A stretch of DNA of 64,000 nucleotides from JAIBJN01 sp963748205 (GCA_963748205.1 CAVVIB010000023.1:372001-436000), one strand, 5' to 3'; positions 53,580-61,969 are shown, numbered from the stretch's first letter. Program-made: numbers and translations. Notes: generated by a model not told the origin, from the sequence alone.

Positions 53580-54920
53580 GTGACTCGCACCCCGATCGCA
53601 GCGGTGGTGATGGCCGCCGGGCTCGGCACGCGCATGCGTTCGAAGCGGCCGAAGCACCTGCACGAGCTGCTCGGCCGCCGCCTCCTGGACTGGGTCATCG
53701 CCTCGGCGGGCGAGCTCGATCCCGACCCGCTCGTCGTCGTGACCTCGCCGGGGACGGTGGCCGAGCTCGAGGGCACCCTCCCGGACGGCGCTGTGCTGGC
53801 CGTCCAGGAGGAACCGCGCGGGACCGGGGACGCCGCAGCGGCGGCCCGCCCGGCGCTCGAAGGGTTCGCGGGTGACGTCCTCATCCTGGCCGGGGACGCG
53901 CCGCTCCTCTCGGCGGCCGCGCTCGCCGGCCTCCTCGAGACGCACACGGCCGAGGGCGCGACCGCGACCGTGCTCTCGTTCGAGCCCGACGAGCCGGGCT
54001 CGTACGGCCGCGTCCTGCGCGGGGAAGACGGGCGGCTCGTCTCGATCGTCGAGGCGGGCGACGCGACCCCGGAGCAGCTGGCGGTCCGCGAGGTCAACTC
54101 GTCGGTCTACGTCGTCGACGCGGAGGCGCTCTGGGGCGCCCTCGAGCGGCTCGACACCGACAATGCCCAGGGCGAGCTCTACCTCACGGACGCGGTGCGA
54201 CACCTTGTGGATGACGGGCGGCCCGTCGCGGTGTACCGTGCGGAGGACCCCCGTGTTGGCGAAGGCGTGAACACCCGGGCCGATCTCGCTGCCGCCGGCG
54301 CGCGGCTTCGCGACCAGATCGTTGCCTCCCACCTCGAGGCCGGTGTGACCATCGTCGACCCGGCCACGACGTGGATCGAGCCCGATGTCTCCATCGAGCC
54401 GGACGCGGTCATCCACCCGTTCACCGTCCTCCGCGGCCGCACGGTGGTGCGGCGCGGGGCGGAGGTCGGGCCGCACGCGGTGGTCGACGATGCGGAAATC
54501 GGCGAGGACGCGCTCGTGGGGCCGTTCTGTTACCTTCGCCCCGGAACCGTGCTGGCCGCACGGGCCAAGGCCGGAACCTTTGTGGAGCTCAAGAAGGCGC
54601 ACATCGGCGAGGGGGCGAAGGTGCCTCACCTCTCCTACCTCGGCGATGCCGAGGTCGGCGAGGGCTCCAACGTCGGCGCCGGGACGATCACGGCCAACTT
54701 CCCGCACCAGCCGGGACGTGAGAAGGGCCGCACGACGATCGGCAGGAACGTCAGGACCGGCATTCACAATGGATTCGAGGCTCCTGTGACGATCGGAGAC
54801 GATGCATGGATCGGCGGCGGCTCGTACATCACCGAGGATGTGCCGCCGGAATCGCTCGCCATCGCGCGGGCGCGTCAGGTCACCAAGGAGGGCTACCTGC
54901 GTGGAAAGCGGAACGACTGA
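53580..54920 (+). CDS. glmU: Bifunctional GlmU: GlcNAc-1-P uridyltransferase / GlcN-1-P acetyltransferase
   Basis: A 446-residue bifunctional enzyme making UDP-GlcNAc for peptidoglycan. N-terminal pyrophosphorylase: MAAGLGTRMRSKRPKHLHEL, GDAPLL and the EGVNTRADLA segment near 225. C-terminal left-handed beta helix with KKAHIGEGAKVPHLSYLGDA near 337 and GAGTITANF near 362. GTG 53580 begins 10 bases after the tRNA. The end overlaps prs by 20 bases. Confidence 0.95.
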   Translation: MTRTPIAAVVMAAGLGTRMRSKRPKHLHELLGRRLLDWVIASAGELDPDPLVVVTSPGTVAELEGTLPDGAVLAVQEEPRGTGDAAAAARPALEGFAGDVLILAGDAPLLSAAALAGLLETHTAEGATATVLSFEPDEPGSYGRVLRGEDGRLVSIVEAGDATPEQLAVREVNSSVYVVDAEALWGALERLDTDNAQGELYLTDAVRHLVDDGRPVAVYRAEDPRVGEGVNTRADLAAAGARLRDQIVASHLEAGVTIVDPATTWIEPDVSIEPDAVIHPFTVLRGRTVVRRGAEVGPHAVVDDAEIGEDALVGPFCYLRPGTVLAARAKAGTFVELKKAHIGEGAKVPHLSYLGDAEVGEGSNVGAGTITANFPHQPGREKGRTTIGRNVRTGIHNGFEAPVTIGDDAWIGGGSYITEDVPPESLAIARARQVTKEGYLRGKRND

Positions 54921-55971
54921 GCTGTCGCTGCCGGGCCTCGACGTGACGCCCGAGCACACGCCCCAACCGCACGGCGAGCGCGGCCGCTGGATCGAGCGCG
55001 GACCTTCCGGGAAGCTGATGCTCTTCTCCGGCCGGTCGCACCCCGTCCTTGCGCAGAGGATCGCCGACCAGCTCAACATCGAGCTCGGCGACGTCAAGCT
55101 CAAGACCTTCGCCAACGGCGAGACGTACTGCCGCTACCGCGAGTCGATCCGCGGCGCCGACGTCTTCCTCGTCCAGGCCTGCCACGGGAAGCTCACGAAC
55201 GACCACCTGCTGGAGCTCCTGATCATGATCCAGGGCGCCAAGCTGGCCTCCGCCAATCGCATCACCGCGGTCATGCCGTGGTTCCCGTACTCGCGCCAGG
55301 ACAAGAAATCCTCGCCGCGCGAGCCGATCACCGCGAAGCTCCTTGCCGACATCCTCGAGGCGGCCGGCGTCGACCGCGTGCTCACGATGGACCTCCACGC
55401 CGGGCAGATCCAGGGCTTCTTCAACATCCCGGTCGACCACATGACGGCGCTGCCGCTCTTCGCGCGGTACTACCGCGAGACGCTCGGCCTGCACGGCAAC
55501 GGCGTCGTCGCGGTCTCGCCCGACCCTGGCCGCGCCAAGATGGCCACGAAGTTCGCGCAGATGCTCGACGCGGACTTTGCCCTCATGAACAAGCAGCGGC
55601 CGGCCCACGATGTTGCGTCCGTGACCGAGGTCGTCGGAGACGTCAAGGGCAAGGTCGCGATCATGAGCGACGACATCATCGTCACGGGCGGGACGCTGGT
55701 CGCGGGCGCCCGGGCCCTGCTCGCCGCCGGGGCCACGCAGGTCTACGCCTGCGCGACGCACGGGCTCTTCCCCGACGACGCGCTCGAGAAGCTCGCCGAG
55801 AGCGAGCTCACGGGCCTCGCGGTGACGGACACGGTCCCGGTCGACGAGCTCCGCCGCCCGGAGAAGCTCACGGTGCTCCCGGTCGCCGGCCTTCTGGCGG
55901 AGACGATCGAGAACGTCTTCTCGGACGACTCGGTCTCGGCGATCTTCGCGGGCGAGAACCAGCTCTTCTAG
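54901..55971 (+). CDS. prs: Ribose-phosphate pyrophosphokinase
   Basis: A 356-residue PRPP synthase (ribose 5-phosphate plus ATP to PRPP). Compared with usual enzymes it has about 40 extra N-terminal residues rich in Pro and Glu before LMLFSGRSHP. Motifs: MPWFPYSRQDKK near 122, MDLHAGQIQGFF near 162, the PRPP loop IMSDDIIVTGGTL near 255, and NGETYCRYRESI. GTG 54901 is preceded by AAGGAGG at 8-9 nt, inside the glmU end. The last codons and stop recur 888 bases downstream. Confidence 0.93.
   Translation: MESGTTELSLPGLDVTPEHTPQPHGERGRWIERGPSGKLMLFSGRSHPVLAQRIADQLNIELGDVKLKTFANGETYCRYRESIRGADVFLVQACHGKLTNDHLLELLIMIQGAKLASANRITAVMPWFPYSRQDKKSSPREPITAKLLADILEAAGVDRVLTMDLHAGQIQGFFNIPVDHMTALPLFARYYRETLGLHGNGVVAVSPDPGRAKMATKFAQMLDADFALMNKQRPAHDVASVTEVVGDVKGKVAIMSDDIIVTGGTLVAGARALLAAGATQVYACATHGLFPDDALEKLAESELTGLAVTDTVPVDELRRPEKLTVLPVAGLLAETIENVFSDDSVSAIFAGENQLF
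55955..55971 (+). repeat. Direct repeat copy 1: 3' end of prs
   Basis: AGAACCAGCTCTTCTAG covers the last codons and TAG of prs. It is repeated exactly at 56843-56859; similarity continues for CGCT after one mismatch. Confidence 0.7.
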
Positions 55972-56070
55972 CCGCTTTCGCTCAACGCGCAACGCGCGGG
56001 ATCGCGCGGATCTTCTACTGGACCTTTCTACTGATCCTGAACGACGATCACGCGCCGCCCGGCCCCGCGC

Positions 56071-56178
56071 TTGAACTACGGATCGAGGGATGACAGAGTC
56101 TTCTTGCCTGGTGGCCGATCCCCCCGCGATGAAGGGGCGGCCTGTTCGTAACCGGTGCGGGGGCAGGAGGTAGTAGAG
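56071..56178 (+). promoter_or_regulatory. Leader of the 56179 gene, possible structured UTR
   Basis: TTGAAC (56071-56076) is a possible -35, with a weak CAGAGT 17 bases on. Within the leader, GGCCG...CCCC (about 56118-56130) can pair with GGGGCGGCC (about 56136-56144). GCAGGAGG (56163-56170) is the RBS of ATG 56179. I recognise no known riboswitch. Confidence 0.3.
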
Positions 56179-56736
56179 ATGCGGCGAGTTCTGTTGGCAG
56201 CAGCTTTGTTGGCAACGGTCGTAGTTGCCGTGCCCGCGCTGGCCGAGCCGGGGCGCGTGATCAAGGAGACCTTCCACGAGGAGTTCTTCAACGAGATCGA
56301 AGCCTTCTGTGACACGGACATGGTGGTAGAGAGCCACCTGGTCGTCGACGGGACCACCACGATCAGGCCGCGCGGGCGCGACGGGCTCATCTACTTCGCG
56401 AACCGCCTCCGGATCACGGAAACGTTCACGAACGTGGACAACGACAAGTTCGTCGTGAGCAAGGTCAACCTGATCGACAAGGATCTGCGCGTGACGGACA
56501 ACGGCGACGGCACGCTCACGATCCTCATACTCTCGACCGGCAACGCTGTGATCTACAACTCGGACGGCAAGGCGATCGGCAGGAATCCGGGGCAGGTTCG
56601 CTTCGAGTTGGTGGTCGATCACGGCGGCACGCCGAGCGATCCCTCCGACGACACGGAGATCTCCTTCGAGCAGGTCAAGGGATCGACAGGTCGCACGGAC
56701 GACTTCTGCGAAGTCGTGGTGCCTGCACTGAGCTGA
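56179..56736 (+). CDS. Hypothetical secreted protein
   Basis: A 185-residue protein with a clear Sec signal (RRVLLAAALLATVVVAVPALA, cleavage after about residue 21) and a mature all-beta-looking domain with two Cys (CDTDMV and FCEVV) that could form a disulphide. DNGDGTLTILIL resembles a beta-strand/turn repeat. No family recognised. Its strong RBS and terminator make it a single-gene unit, and the whole unit lies between the two copies of the prs 3' end, so it may be an insertion. Confidence 0.65.
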   Translation: MRRVLLAAALLATVVVAVPALAEPGRVIKETFHEEFFNEIEAFCDTDMVVESHLVVDGTTTIRPRGRDGLIYFANRLRITETFTNVDNDKFVVSKVNLIDKDLRVTDNGDGTLTILILSTGNAVIYNSDGKAIGRNPGQVRFELVVDHGGTPSDPSDDTEISFEQVKGSTGRTDDFCEVVVPALS

Positions 56737-56746
56737 GGCAAGAGTT

Positions 56747-56776
56747 GGGCGGGCGGGCTCTTAGTCCCGCCCGCCC
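56747..56776 (+). terminator. Intrinsic hairpin terminator
   Basis: Perfect 11-bp stem GGGCGGGCGGG (56747-56757) / CCCGCCCGCCC (56766-56776), 8-base loop, 10 bases after the stop at 56736. Weak U tract. Confidence 0.7.
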
Positions 56777-56842
56777 CTCAACGCCAGGGGAGCTTCCGCG
56801 TCCGGAAGTCCGGAAACGCGACGTAGACCTACCTCTCTTCGC

Positions 56843-56859
56843 AGAACCAGCTCTTCTAG
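56843..56859 (+). repeat. Direct repeat copy 2: displaced prs 3' end
   Basis: Exact copy of the 17 bases ending prs including its TAG; read in frame it gives Asn-Gln-Leu-Phe-stop, as at the real prs end. The 5' flank TCTTCGC is also shared, with a 5-base gap in this copy. Confidence 0.65.
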
Positions 56860-56966
56860 GCGCTGCATTCGCCTGGGCCGAGCTTGCGCCGCTCTCAGAG
56901 CAGGTCTACCCTCATTGGGAATCGAGGGGACCGTCATGCGGCTCGGTCAGGAAGCGAAGGCGCGCC

Positions 56967-58139
56967 ATGAGTGAGTCCACATCGACCTCAGCCGAAGATC
57001 GTCCAGCCGAGCAAGACCAGTCACCGGCGCTCGACGACACCGGGGCGATCCTCTTTCCCGAGTTGGTGTGGGCACACCACGTCTGGCAGCACGACGCGGG
57101 CCTCGGGCCGCGAGGTGCTACGAACGACGACGGGCCCTCGGGCAAGCCGGGGGCGCGGCGAGCAGAGGACGCGGAAAGGGTCTACCGAGCCAAGCTAAGG
57201 GCCTTCGAGCTGGCCGAAGGCGAGATCCAGGATGCGTACTGGTGCTGGAGCGAAGCCTCCGCAATCGCGCTCACCGTCAAGCGCCCGCGCCGCTACTCGC
57301 TCCGACGGCGCGAGCGTGAGATCCATCTACATCGGGCGACGGACTGGGCGACCATGCGGATTCACGAGGTCGCGGAGCTGATGCACCTCTTCGATTCTCT
57401 CGCCATCAGGGCCAGCGAGATCCTCACGTCGACGCCGAAGCGCATCGCGATGGAGCGCATCTTCGCCGAGCAGAGCTACCTGCTTGGCTTCGTCGAGACA
57501 ACGGGCAGGAAGCCGACGGAGAAGGAGCGCGCTGCCCTCGTCCACAAGCAGCGCACCGCGCTGCACGAGATCGAGGGCTACTACGATCGCGCTGCCCAGA
57601 ACGCGGCTCGCATCTACTACTTCTTCGGAATGATGCTCGGGCTGGGGCTTCTCGCCCGCGCCGCAGCCGCCGTCGCGTTGCCGCTGGCCCTGGTCGCGGA
57701 CGTCGAGCACATCGAGATGCGCGACTACCTCTCGTCGTACCTCGCGGGGGCCGTCGGCGCGATCGTCAGCGTGATGTCGCGCATGCGCCAGGATCCGCGG
57801 TCTCCGCAGGCGTTTCGGGTGGACTACGAGGTAGGGAAGGCGCCCACTGTGGTTCCTCGGAGCCGTCCGGCCGGTGCTCGGGGCGATCTTCGGGACGGCC
57901 ACGTACTTCGCGCTCCGGAGCGGCCTGATCGTCCTCCGCCCTCCGCCGAAGAAACGGAGTTCTACTTCTACGCGCTCCTGGCGTTCCTCGCGGGCTTCAG
58001 CGAGCGGTTCACCCACGTGCTCTTGGGCCAGATCGAGGACGCCGCCGGTGCGCCGCAGGCGGCGCGGCGCCGGCAGGGCCACGCCACCGGGCAAGCCGCC
58101 GGCGGAGCAGCCGCCGCCTCCAACGGCGAACCCGTCTGA
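56967..58139 (+). CDS. Hypothetical membrane protein with coiled-coil region (two compensating frameshifts)
   Basis: About 390 residues. A charged N-terminal soluble part (residues 1-210, helical, Arg/Glu-rich, with Trp/His-rich FPELVWAHHVWQH) precedes membrane segments near residues 212-240 and 248-265, and further ones around 57875-57945 and 57960-58010. The stretch 57850-57945 makes sense only in the +1 frame (WFLGAVRPVLGAIFG), after which the original frame resumes (EFYFYALLAFLAGFSERF): one extra base near 57853 and one missing base near 57940. No family recognised; it may be a sensor or channel-like protein. Confidence 0.55.
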   Translation: MSESTSTSAEDRPAEQDQSPALDDTGAILFPELVWAHHVWQHDAGLGPRGATNDDGPSGKPGARRAEDAERVYRAKLRAFELAEGEIQDAYWCWSEASAIALTVKRPRRYSLRRREREIHLHRATDWATMRIHEVAELMHLFDSLAIRASEILTSTPKRIAMERIFAEQSYLLGFVETTGRKPTEKERAALVHKQRTALHEIEGYYDRAAQNAARIYYFFGMMLGLGLLARAAAAVALPLALVADVEHIEMRDYLSSYLAGAVGAIVSVMSRMRQDPRSPQAFRVDYEVGKAPTVVPRSRPAGARGDLRDGHVLRAPERPDRPPPSAEETEFYFYALLAFLAGFSERFTHVLLGQIEDAAGAPQAARRRQGHATGQAAGGAAAASNGEPV

Positions 58140-58189
58140 CGGGAGCCGCTCGAGTCGCTGATTCGCGCGGTCGCAACGCGCCCGCGGAC

Positions 58190-58217
58190 TTGAAACATCC
58201 CTGCGCTGGAGTACAGT
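58190..58217 (+). promoter_or_regulatory. Sigma70-like promoter upstream of small membrane protein
   Basis: TTGAAA (58190-58195), 16-bp spacer, TACAGT (58212-58217); the spacer and -10 also lie in an imperfect inverted repeat (CCCTGC ... GCAGGG, about 58199-58224). Confidence 0.5.
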
Positions 58218-58280
58218 GCAGGGCGGGACAACGCCCTCTAGGCGTCAGGGGACGCGTCTCTCTGCGGTTCGGAGAACGCG

Positions 58281-58502
58281 ATGCAGCTCAAGCGAACCAG
58301 GCGACCCAGCCGCCAGGATCGGCTCCCTGCGGGCCTGGACGACCCGTGGGCCGGGGAGGACGCCGACTGGGAGTGCGACGACGATCTCGGCGGCGAGTCT
58401 CCGCAGGCGTTCATGCGGTTCTTCCGCGGGACCGCGCTCGCCGTGATCGTCGGCCTCGCCGTGTGGGCCGCCGTCATCCTGCTGCTCCTCCAGGCCGTCT
58501 GA
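58281..58502 (+). CDS. Small membrane protein
   Basis: A 73-residue protein: basic N-terminus, acidic central part (EDADWECDDDLGGE) and one C-terminal helix (ALAVIVGLAVWAAVILLLL, about residues 51-70), so probably tail-anchored. No family recognised. A sigma70-like promoter stands about 60 bases upstream. Confidence 0.6.
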   Translation: MQLKRTRRPSRQDRLPAGLDDPWAGEDADWECDDDLGGESPQAFMRFFRGTALAVIVGLAVWAAVILLLLQAV

Positions 58503-58561
58503 GAAAGCCCCCGGTTTGGGGGTGCCCGAACCGGCGTCCGCAGCCGATTAATACAGCTCAA

Positions 58562-58792
58562 CTGCGGCCCCTCAGAATCCGAATCTCAGATCCCTCGCTG
58601 CGCGAGGAGCTCAGCGTGCACTACGCGCGCTCGGGCTTTGCCGTGCGCCCGGTCGGCGACCGGGAGCTCGACGTCGAGCGGACCGACGCGCCCGACGAGG
58701 AGCAGGCCCGCCGGGAGATCGAGACCCATCTCCTCGTCTGGGAGCTCCTGCGTCCGGACGCTCCCGCCGAGATCGTCCGACTGACCCGCTAG
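58562..58792 (+). CDS. Conserved small hypothetical protein (start uncertain)
   Basis: About 76 residues ending at TAG 58790-58792. LRIRISDPSLREELSVHYARSGFAVRPVG followed by DEEQARREIETHLLVWE resembles small actinobacterial alpha/beta proteins that begin with xRIRIxDPxL and carry DEEQAR near the C-terminus. No ATG or GTG precedes the conserved start; CTG 58562 is the most plausible codon, or a frameshift has removed the true one. Overlaps the convergent gene at its end by 4 bases. Confidence 0.5.
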   Translation: MRPLRIRISDPSLREELSVHYARSGFAVRPVGDRELDVERTDAPDEEQARREIETHLLVWELLRPDAPAEIVRLTR

Positions 58793-59187
58793 CGCAGGCG
58801 CGCCATCTTGGCCGGAGCCGCGCGCCTGGCCGACACCGGGTTCAGCGCCGTCGCGAACTTCGCCATGCACTTTGACGTCCGCTTCACGCCCAACAGGTAC
58901 GCGTCGCTCGGCTGCGGGTTCGTGTTGCCGTAGTCGAAGTCGAGCGCGTTCACCTGGAGCACCTCCGGAACGAGCACCTCGATCTGATCGGCGCCCTGGT
59001 CGGCGAAGTCGGTCTCGATCCCGGAGTACGCATAGTCCCCGAAGGAGTACACGGGGTACTTCTGCAGGCAGTTGAGCTTCTCGGTGAGCAGCGCCACCTT
59101 GTGCGCGAGCGTGTGGTTGGCCTGCGCCGGCGCGGCGACTGCGAGCGCGGTCGCTGCCGCCAGCGCGAGTAGCGCCTTCCTGTGCAT
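58789..59187 (-). CDS. Hypothetical secreted protein
   Basis: A 132-residue protein with a Sec signal (residues 1-23, ALAAATALAVAAPAQA) and a mature domain with two Cys (LNCLQKYP and TSKCMAKF) about 68 residues apart, likely bonded. No family recognised. ATG 59187 is preceded by GGGAGGGAGAT. Expressed divergently from the coiled-coil gene region. Confidence 0.65.
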   Translation of the reverse strand: MHRKALLALAAATALAVAAPAQANHTLAHKVALLTEKLNCLQKYPVYSFGDYAYSGIETDFADQGADQIEVLVPEVLQVNALDFDYGNTNPQPSDAYLLGVKRTSKCMAKFATALNPVSARRAAPAKMARLR

Positions 59188-59259
59188 CTGATCTCCCTCC
59201 CCGGAGTTGTTCCCCTAGGGCCGAAGCGTGGCAGGCTCCGCGGGGTCGAACAAGTCCAG

Positions 59260-59290
59260 AAAAACGCCGAGCGGCCCGTCGGGCCGCTCG
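59260..59290 (-). terminator. Intrinsic terminator with U tract, minus strand
   Basis: On the minus strand a 10-bp stem CGAGCGGCCC / GGGCCGCTCG with GAC loop is followed by GCGTTTTT. This is the most canonical terminator in the window and lies 22 bases after the stop of a 28-codon ORF, indicating a short separate transcript. Confidence 0.75.
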
Positions 59291-59311
59291 AGGGAGAGGG
59301 TGTTGCCGCCG

Positions 59312-59398
59312 CTATTTCAGGCCGGCGATCAGAAGACGCCGCCCGAGATGGGGCTGAGGGAAGTTCCGGATCTTGATCCGGATGAGATCCGCAGACAT
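59312..59398 (-). CDS. Small ORF, 28-residue basic peptide (or sRNA)
   Basis: In the 376-base gap 59188-59563 a minus-strand ATG at 59398 reads 28 codons to TAG at 59314-59312. The peptide (starts MSADLIRIKIRNF, ends RRLLIAGLK) is strongly basic and lacks a membrane helix. GAAAGG is about 11 bases upstream, a weak RBS. The downstream U-tract terminator shows a real short transcript. It may be a small protein, a modified peptide precursor or only an sRNA; nothing else is recognised in the gap. Confidence 0.35.
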   Translation of the reverse strand: MSADLIRIKIRNFPQPHLGRRLLIAGLK

Positions 59399-59563
59399 AC
59401 GATGCCGCCTTTCGTTGCTGCAGTTGGTTGGTACGCCAAGACATGTTTCGGATGTCCCGGCCGGGGGCGGCATCCCTGAAACGTGGGATCGGCGCGAGGA
59501 TGGCCAAAGTGGGGGATGCCCGGAACGGTCCGGGCCGCCATCGTCTGCTCATGCCGCGAGGCT

Positions 59564-60164
59564 GTGACTGAACGAGACGATCTCACTCCCGACAGGCCCG
59601 CCCGGCCTCCGCGGCGGCGCGGGCGGCGGCGGCGCAAGCCCGGCTCGACACCTTCGGCCCCGGCCGGCGGCCTGATCCCGCCCGTCATCAAGGTCGAGAT
59701 CCAGAACATCGAGCGCCTCGCCGGCTCGCGTGACGACTCGCAGGTGGCCGAGCGCGAGGCTCAGCTCGCCGCGGGCAACCCGCGAGCTCGAGGAGCGCGA
59801 AGCTCGCCTGGCGGCCAGCGCGGTCGAGCTTCGCGAGCGCGAGCGCCGTGTCAGCGAGCTCGAGGAGACGTTCGGCCCGGCCGCGGACGTGCTCGAGTCC
59901 CGCGAGAGCATCGAGCGGCGCGACCGGCGCGTACGGGAGCTCGAGACGAGCCTGCGCGACCGCGCGGAGGACCTGGAGCAGCGCGAGAACGACCACGAGG
60001 CCCGCAAGGCCGTCGTCGAGGCCGACCTCGAGATGCGCGAGGAGGAGGTCGAGCGGCGCGAAGACCTGCTCGCCATCCGCGAGGAGCGCCTCGAGGAGCG
60101 CCAGCGCGAGCTCGGCGTCTACGTTTCCCAGCTCCAGAGCCGCTTCCAGCCCCAGCCCGGCTAG
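59564..60164 (+). CDS. Coiled-coil protein (one frameshift)
   Basis: About 199 residues. An Arg-rich disordered N-terminus (PRRRGRRRRK) is followed by IPPVIKVEIQNIERLAG and then a long continuous coiled coil of Glu/Arg heptads (about residues 60-190) ending YVSQLQSRFQ. The frame breaks near 59778; dropping one G from GCGGGC gives QLAAATRELEEREARL. GTG 59564 is the likeliest start. Function unknown; perhaps a scaffold or nucleoid-associated protein. It precedes rplY by 39 bases. Confidence 0.6.
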
Positions 60165-60188
60165 GCTCGTCGGCCTCCGCGGCTTCGC

Positions 60189-60194
60189 TACACT
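60189..60194 (+). promoter_or_regulatory. -10 box of leaderless rplY
   Basis: TACACT ends 9 nt before ATG 60204. Confidence 0.45.
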
Positions 60195-60203
60195 TGCCGG
60201 CCG

Positions 60204-60905
60204 ATGGCCGGCGAACGGATCCAGCTGGGCGTGAAGACACGCGACACCGCGGGGAGCGGGGAGTCCCGCCGCCTGCGCGCGGCCGGGATGATCCCGGGCG
60301 TGCTCTACGGCGCCGGCAAGAACGCGCACCCCTTCACCGTCGAGGAGCGCGAGCTTCGCCGTGTGCTGACCGGCGACCACGGTCTCCACGCGATTCTGGA
60401 CGTCGTCTTCGACGATCAGAAGACCGCGCACCACGCCGTGCTCAAGGAGTACCAGCTCGACCCCGTCCGCCCGCGCCTCCTGCACATCGACCTCCATGAG
60501 GTCCGGCTCGACCAGACGATCCAGGCGCAGGTGGCCGTGGAGCCCTTCGGCGAGTCGACGGGTGTCAAGGAGGGCGGCGTGCTGACGCTCGTCCTGCGCG
60601 AGATCAACGTCGAGGCGCTGCCGATGGAGGTGCCCGACCGCTTCGAAGTCGACATCTCCGCCCTGGCCATCGGAGACAGCCTGAGGGTCGGAGACATCAG
60701 GCCTCCGGAGGGCGTCACGATCCTCGACGATCCCGAGGCCGTCGTGCTCAACGTAACGCCGCCGACGAAGATCGAGGAGCCCGAGGTCGAGGAGGGCGAG
60801 GAGCTCGAGGAAGGCGAGCTGCCTGAGGGCGTCGAGGCCGAGGAAGGCGCCGAGCCCGAAGCCGAGGGCGAGTCCGCCGAAGCAGAGCCCGACGAGAGCG
60901 AGTGA
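60204..60905 (+). CDS. rplY: 50S ribosomal protein L25/general stress protein Ctc
   Basis: A 233-residue long-form L25 (CTC). The 5S-rRNA-binding N-terminal domain (TRDTAGSGESRRLRAAGMIPGV, residues 10-95) is followed by the CTC C-terminal domain (to about 185) and a very acidic tail (EGEELEEGELPEG). Its TGA overlaps the pth GTG. Confidence 0.92.
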   Translation: MAGERIQLGVKTRDTAGSGESRRLRAAGMIPGVLYGAGKNAHPFTVEERELRRVLTGDHGLHAILDVVFDDQKTAHHAVLKEYQLDPVRPRLLHIDLHEVRLDQTIQAQVAVEPFGESTGVKEGGVLTLVLREINVEALPMEVPDRFEVDISALAIGDSLRVGDIRPPEGVTILDDPEAVVLNVTPPTKIEEPEVEEGEELEEGELPEGVEAEEGAEPEAEGESAEAEPDESE

Positions 60906-61504
60906 GGCTCTTTCGACGGGGCGAGCAAGCCCCGTCGCTCGATCTGCTCGTCGCGGGGCTGGGCAACCCCGGCAAGGAATACGCCCGCACCCGCCACAAC
61001 CTGGGGCACATGGTCGTGGACGAGCTCGCGCGGCGGCACGGCGCATCGTTTCGCTCCAAGTTCTCGGGCGATCTCACTGATGTTCGCCTCGACGGCGCCC
61101 GCGTCGCGCTCCTGAAGCCGCAGACGTTCATGAACGAGTCAGGGCGCTCCGTGGGTGCCGCGACGCGCTTCTACAAGCTGCCGCCGGAGCAGCTGCTGGT
61201 CGTCCACGACGAGGTCGACCTCGAGCTCGGCCGTCTGCAGGCGCGGGTCGGCGGTGGGCTCGCGGGACACAACGGCCTCCGCTCGCTCGGACAGCACCTG
61301 GGCTCGCAGGACTTCCTGCGCCTCCGCGTCGGCGTGGGCAGGCCGGAGCGCGGCGACCCGAGGCCGGTCGCCGACTGGGTCCTCTCGCCGTTCGACGACC
61401 TCGTCGACGTGGGCGCGCTCGTCTCGCGCGCGGCGGACGCCGTGGAGACGGTCGCGCGCGACGGCGTCGAGGAGGCTCAGCAGCGCTTCAACGAGCGCCC
61501 GTAG
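60902..61504 (+). CDS. pth: Peptidyl-tRNA hydrolase
   Basis: A 200-residue Pth, which releases peptides from stalled peptidyl-tRNA. LLVAGLGNPGKEYARTRHNLGHMV places catalytic Asn/His near residues 22-33; QTFMNESGRSVG near 78, DEVDLELG near 103 and GGGLAGHNGLRSL near 118 complete the site. About 13 extra N-terminal residues precede the first strand. GTG overlaps the rplY stop. Confidence 0.95.
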   Translation: MRLFRRGEQAPSLDLLVAGLGNPGKEYARTRHNLGHMVVDELARRHGASFRSKFSGDLTDVRLDGARVALLKPQTFMNESGRSVGAATRFYKLPPEQLLVVHDEVDLELGRLQARVGGGLAGHNGLRSLGQHLGSQDFLRLRVGVGRPERGDPRPVADWVLSPFDDLVDVGALVSRAADAVETVARDGVEEAQQRFNERP

Positions 61505-61599
61505 CCGGCACGAAGTCGGCACGGTGCCGTGTCCCACCTGCGCGCCCGTCGGCGATAGATTCGATTTCGGGGGGCCCCCGATCTAGACGCGAGACATGA

Positions 61600-61618
61600 A
61601 GGCGGGCCGCCCCCGCCT
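61600..61618. terminator. Hairpin after pth (weak)
   Basis: AGGCGGG (61600-61606) pairs with CCCGCCT (61612-61618). A second perfect palindrome CGGGGG/GCCCCCG sits at about 61568-61580. No T tract. The 224-base gap 61505-61728 holds nothing else I can identify. Confidence 0.35.
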
Positions 61619-61728
61619 GGAGACGACCCGCCGCAGATGCCCGCGCGCCGTAGCGGCCCGACGCCGGTGCTGATCACTCATTTCGGCAGAACGCGCCCGC
61701 GACCTTAGCCCTGCGACGGGTGAGAGAG

Positions 61729-61956
61729 TCAGCCGCGAAGCGCGGCGGGCAGGTGCTCCTCGTCGATCCGGACGCGCACGATCAGCCCTCCGCCGAGCGC
61801 GCGGCCGTACTCGACGCGCATTGCCTCCGCGGGCACGCCGCCGAGCGCGTCGGCATGCTCCTCGCGCCAGCGCCGGAACGCCTCGTCCGCGCCGGGTGGA
61901 TCGAAGGACGCAACCAGCTTCGGGCGGGTTCCGATCGGGCGTAGCTCGCCGGCCAT
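61729..61956 (-). CDS. Conserved hypothetical protein
   Basis: A 75-residue soluble protein (RPIGTRPKLVASFDPPGADEAFRRWREEHAD at the start, in part) ending in a beta strand/turn with GGGLIVRVRIDEEHL. No named family. ATG 61956 has a TACGAT box 7 nt upstream, supporting a leaderless gene divergent from mfd. Confidence 0.55.
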   Translation of the reverse strand: MAGELRPIGTRPKLVASFDPPGADEAFRRWREEHADALGGVPAEAMRVEYGRALGGGLIVRVRIDEEHLPAALRG

Positions 61957-61963
61957 TGCGGGG

Positions 61964-61969
61964 ATCGTA
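61964..61969 (-). promoter_or_regulatory. -10 box of leaderless gene at 61956
   Basis: Minus-strand TACGAT ends 7 nt before ATG 61956. Confidence 0.45.

Noticed and set aside
55972..56178. Known riboswitch (c-di-GMP, cobalamin or ydaO type) in the leader of the 56179 gene
   Set aside because: No conserved core of these classes could be identified by eye; only generic GC-rich pairing.
55955..59563. Complete integrative mobile element after prs
   Set aside because: No integrase, transposase or relaxase is encoded and the direct repeat brackets only one small gene.
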